Made by a program: the position numbers and the translations under genes
Origin: Melaminivora alkalimesophila
Lineage (GTDB): Bacteria > Pseudomonadota > Gammaproteobacteria > Burkholderiales > Burkholderiaceae_C
Assembly (NCBI RefSeq): GCF_000282995.1
Contig: NZ_ALEE01000202.1
Location: 1-7,714 of the forward strand
DNA length: 7,714 nucleotides
Reading direction: 5' to 3'
Shown here: in pieces, positions 6,796 to 7,714 of the stretch
How positions within the stretch are numbered: the first letter of the stretch is position 1
Layout: every line of letters starts with the position of its first letter
Notes under the pieces: model-generated
The model's input: only the letters and a program-made list of their open reading frames with translations
What the model was told of the DNA's origin: nothing
Database searches by the model: none

Positions 6796-7714
6796 TTGGG
6801 TAACCGGATCGTGGTCGCCCTGGGCGGCAATGCGATTCTGCAGCCGGGTCAGCGGGGCTCCTATGCCGAGCAGCGGCATAACGTCGATGTGACTGCGGCT
6901 CAGCTGGCTGACCTTGTGGCAGCCGGGCATGAGTTGGTGCTAACCCATGGCAACGGACCGCAGGTGGGCAACCTGCTGCTGCAGAATGAGGAGGCCAAGG
7001 CTACCGTTGAGCCGATGCCGCTCGATGTACTGGGCGCCATGACCCAGGGAATGATCGGCTACATGTTCCAGCAGTCCCTCACCAATGAGCTGAGGGCCCG
7101 TGGGATCCAGCGGCCTGTGGTCAGCCTGGTTACCCAGGTTGAGGTGGACGTGGAGGATCCCGCCTTCAACGATCCGACCAAGCCCATCGGTCCCTTCTAC
7201 CCGGAGGAGGAGGCTGCGGCGATCGCCGCCGAGCGCGGCTATATCATGCAGCCGGACAGCGGCAGGGGATGGCGCCGGGTGGTGCCCTCCCCCCAGCCGG
7301 GCCGGGTGGTCGAGCAGGAGGTGGTCTCCGGACTGCTCTCCCAGGGGGCGATCATCATCGCTGCTGGCGGCGGCGGGGTGCCTGTTCGCACGGCGGAGGA
7401 CGGTGCGTTGACTGGCGTTGAGGCCGTCATCGACAAGGATCGGGCGGCGGCAGCGCTCGCCCGGGCGGTTGGGGCCGATATGCTGATGATCCTGACCGAC
7501 GTGCCCAACGTGAAGCTTCACTACGGCACGCCGAACGAGGTGAGCCTCGGCGAGGTCTCTGCTGAGCAGATGGCGTCCTACGTGGCGGAGAAGCACTTCG
7601 CCGCTGGCTCGATGGGGCCGAAGGTTACCTCCTGCTTGGACTTCGTGCGGCAGACCGGCAAGCAGGCGATCATCACCGCCCTGAACCAGGCGGTGGCGGC
7701 CGCCGCTGGCGAGG
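6796..7714 (+). CDS. arcC: Carbamate kinase, 3' end cut by window
   Basis: This enzyme transfers phosphate between carbamoyl phosphate and ADP, giving ATP plus carbamate, which breaks down to ammonia and CO2. It acts in the cytosol, usually as a dimer of the amino acid kinase fold. The window covers 306 codons; the family is about 310-315 aa, so only the last few residues are missing. Visible motifs are VVALGGNAIL (6-15), LTHGNGPQVGNLL (49-61), the PFYPEEEA segment (133-140), the lid-region run GWRRVVPSPQP (159-169), AAGGGGVPV (189-197), VIDKDRAAAALA (211-222), ADMLMILTDVPNV (227-239) and FAAGSMGPKV (268-277) with the conserved Lys276. The start is TTG 6796, preceded by GAGGGGG with a 7-base gap; there is no in-frame ATG that would keep GGNA. 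Together with fdrA and allG it matches the E. coli allFGH-allK (ybcF) arrangement, where the kinase recovers ATP from carbamoyl phosphate. No arginine deiminase or ornithine carbamoyltransferase gene is in view. Confidence 0.97.
   Translation, partial: MGNRIVVALGGNAILQPGQRGSYAEQRHNVDVTAAQLADLVAAGHELVLTHGNGPQVGNLLLQNEEAKATVEPMPLDVLGAMTQGMIGYMFQQSLTNELRARGIQRPVVSLVTQVEVDVEDPAFNDPTKPIGPFYPEEEAAAIAAERGYIMQPDSGRGWRRVVPSPQPGRVVEQEVVSGLLSQGAIIIAAGGGGVPVRTAEDGALTGVEAVIDKDRAAAALARAVGADMLMILTDVPNVKLHYGTPNEVSLGEVSAEQMASYVAEKHFAAGSMGPKVTSCLDFVRQTGKQAIITALNQAVAAAAGE

Larger units (their letters stand above)
50..7714 (+). other. Putative single operon for cyclic ureide catabolism
   Basis: All six genes run in the same direction, with gaps of 39, 31, -4, 26 and 39 bases. 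Each junction carries a Shine-Dalgarno site and none has a stable stem followed by a T-run. The promoter, the regulator and the operon's right end lie outside the window. The order is deaminase, permease, the two carbamoyltransferase subunits, ring-opening hydrolase, carbamate kinase. This is consistent with import, deamination, ring opening, phosphorolysis and ATP formation. Co-transcription is inferred from layout only. Confidence 0.7.

Noticed and set aside
5701..6930. 409-codon open frame on the minus strand
   Set aside because: It is antisense to the ring-opening hydrolase and the start of arcC, both of which have intact family motifs. Its composition is typical of a shadow frame.
6796..7714. 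Arginine deiminase pathway as the role of arcC
   Set aside because: No arcA, ornithine carbamoyltransferase or arginine/ornithine exchanger is present. The neighbours point to carbamoyl phosphate from an acyl-urea instead, though genes beyond 7714 are unseen.
1..7714. CRISPR array, insertion sequence, tRNA/rRNA or prophage signals
   Set aside because: No repeated units, transposase or integrase motifs, terminal inverted repeats or RNA gene signatures were seen; nearly every base is in one of the six genes.

Overview
The window holds six tightly packed genes, all on the plus strand. The last gene is cut by the right edge. There is no intergenic space over 40 bases, no convincing terminator, no RNA gene, no repeat array and no mobile element. 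The DNA is GC-rich (roughly 60-65% by eye, not counted). It has strong GGAGG-type ribosome binding sites, and two genes probably start with TTG. This fits a GC-rich bacterium, possibly a Symbiobacterium-like or other clostridial Firmicute, but that placement is a low-confidence guess from sequence style and gene content.

Layout: (1) 50-1297, a cytosine deaminase-like metal-dependent amidohydrolase; (2) 1337-2587, a multi-pass permease resembling the ion-transporter (IT) superfamily; (3) 2619-4190, FdrA/AllF; (4) 4187-5617, a DUF1116/AllG protein overlapping fdrA by 4 bases; (5) 5644-6756, a ring-opening amidohydrolase of the cyanuric acid hydrolase/barbiturase family with all three Lys/Ser pairs; (6) 6796-7714, carbamate kinase, missing only its last residues.

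Together they look like one catabolic operon for a nitrogen-rich heterocycle. The permease would import the ring compound, and the CodA/AtzC-like enzyme would deaminate it. The AtzD-like enzyme would then open the ring to an acyl-urea of the form R-CO-NH-CO-NH2. FdrA and the DUF1116 protein are homologues of E. coli AllF and AllG of oxamate carbamoyltransferase, which splits the acyl-urea oxalurate with phosphate into oxamate and carbamoyl phosphate. By analogy they would phosphorolyse the ring-opened acyl-urea, and carbamate kinase would turn the carbamoyl phosphate into ATP, CO2 and ammonia.

The most interesting inference is therefore an ATP-yielding (phosphorolytic) route for barbiturate or cyanurate-type rings, replacing the purely hydrolytic ureidomalonase or biuret hydrolase steps. 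The family assignments are solid; the substrate and pathway are inference.
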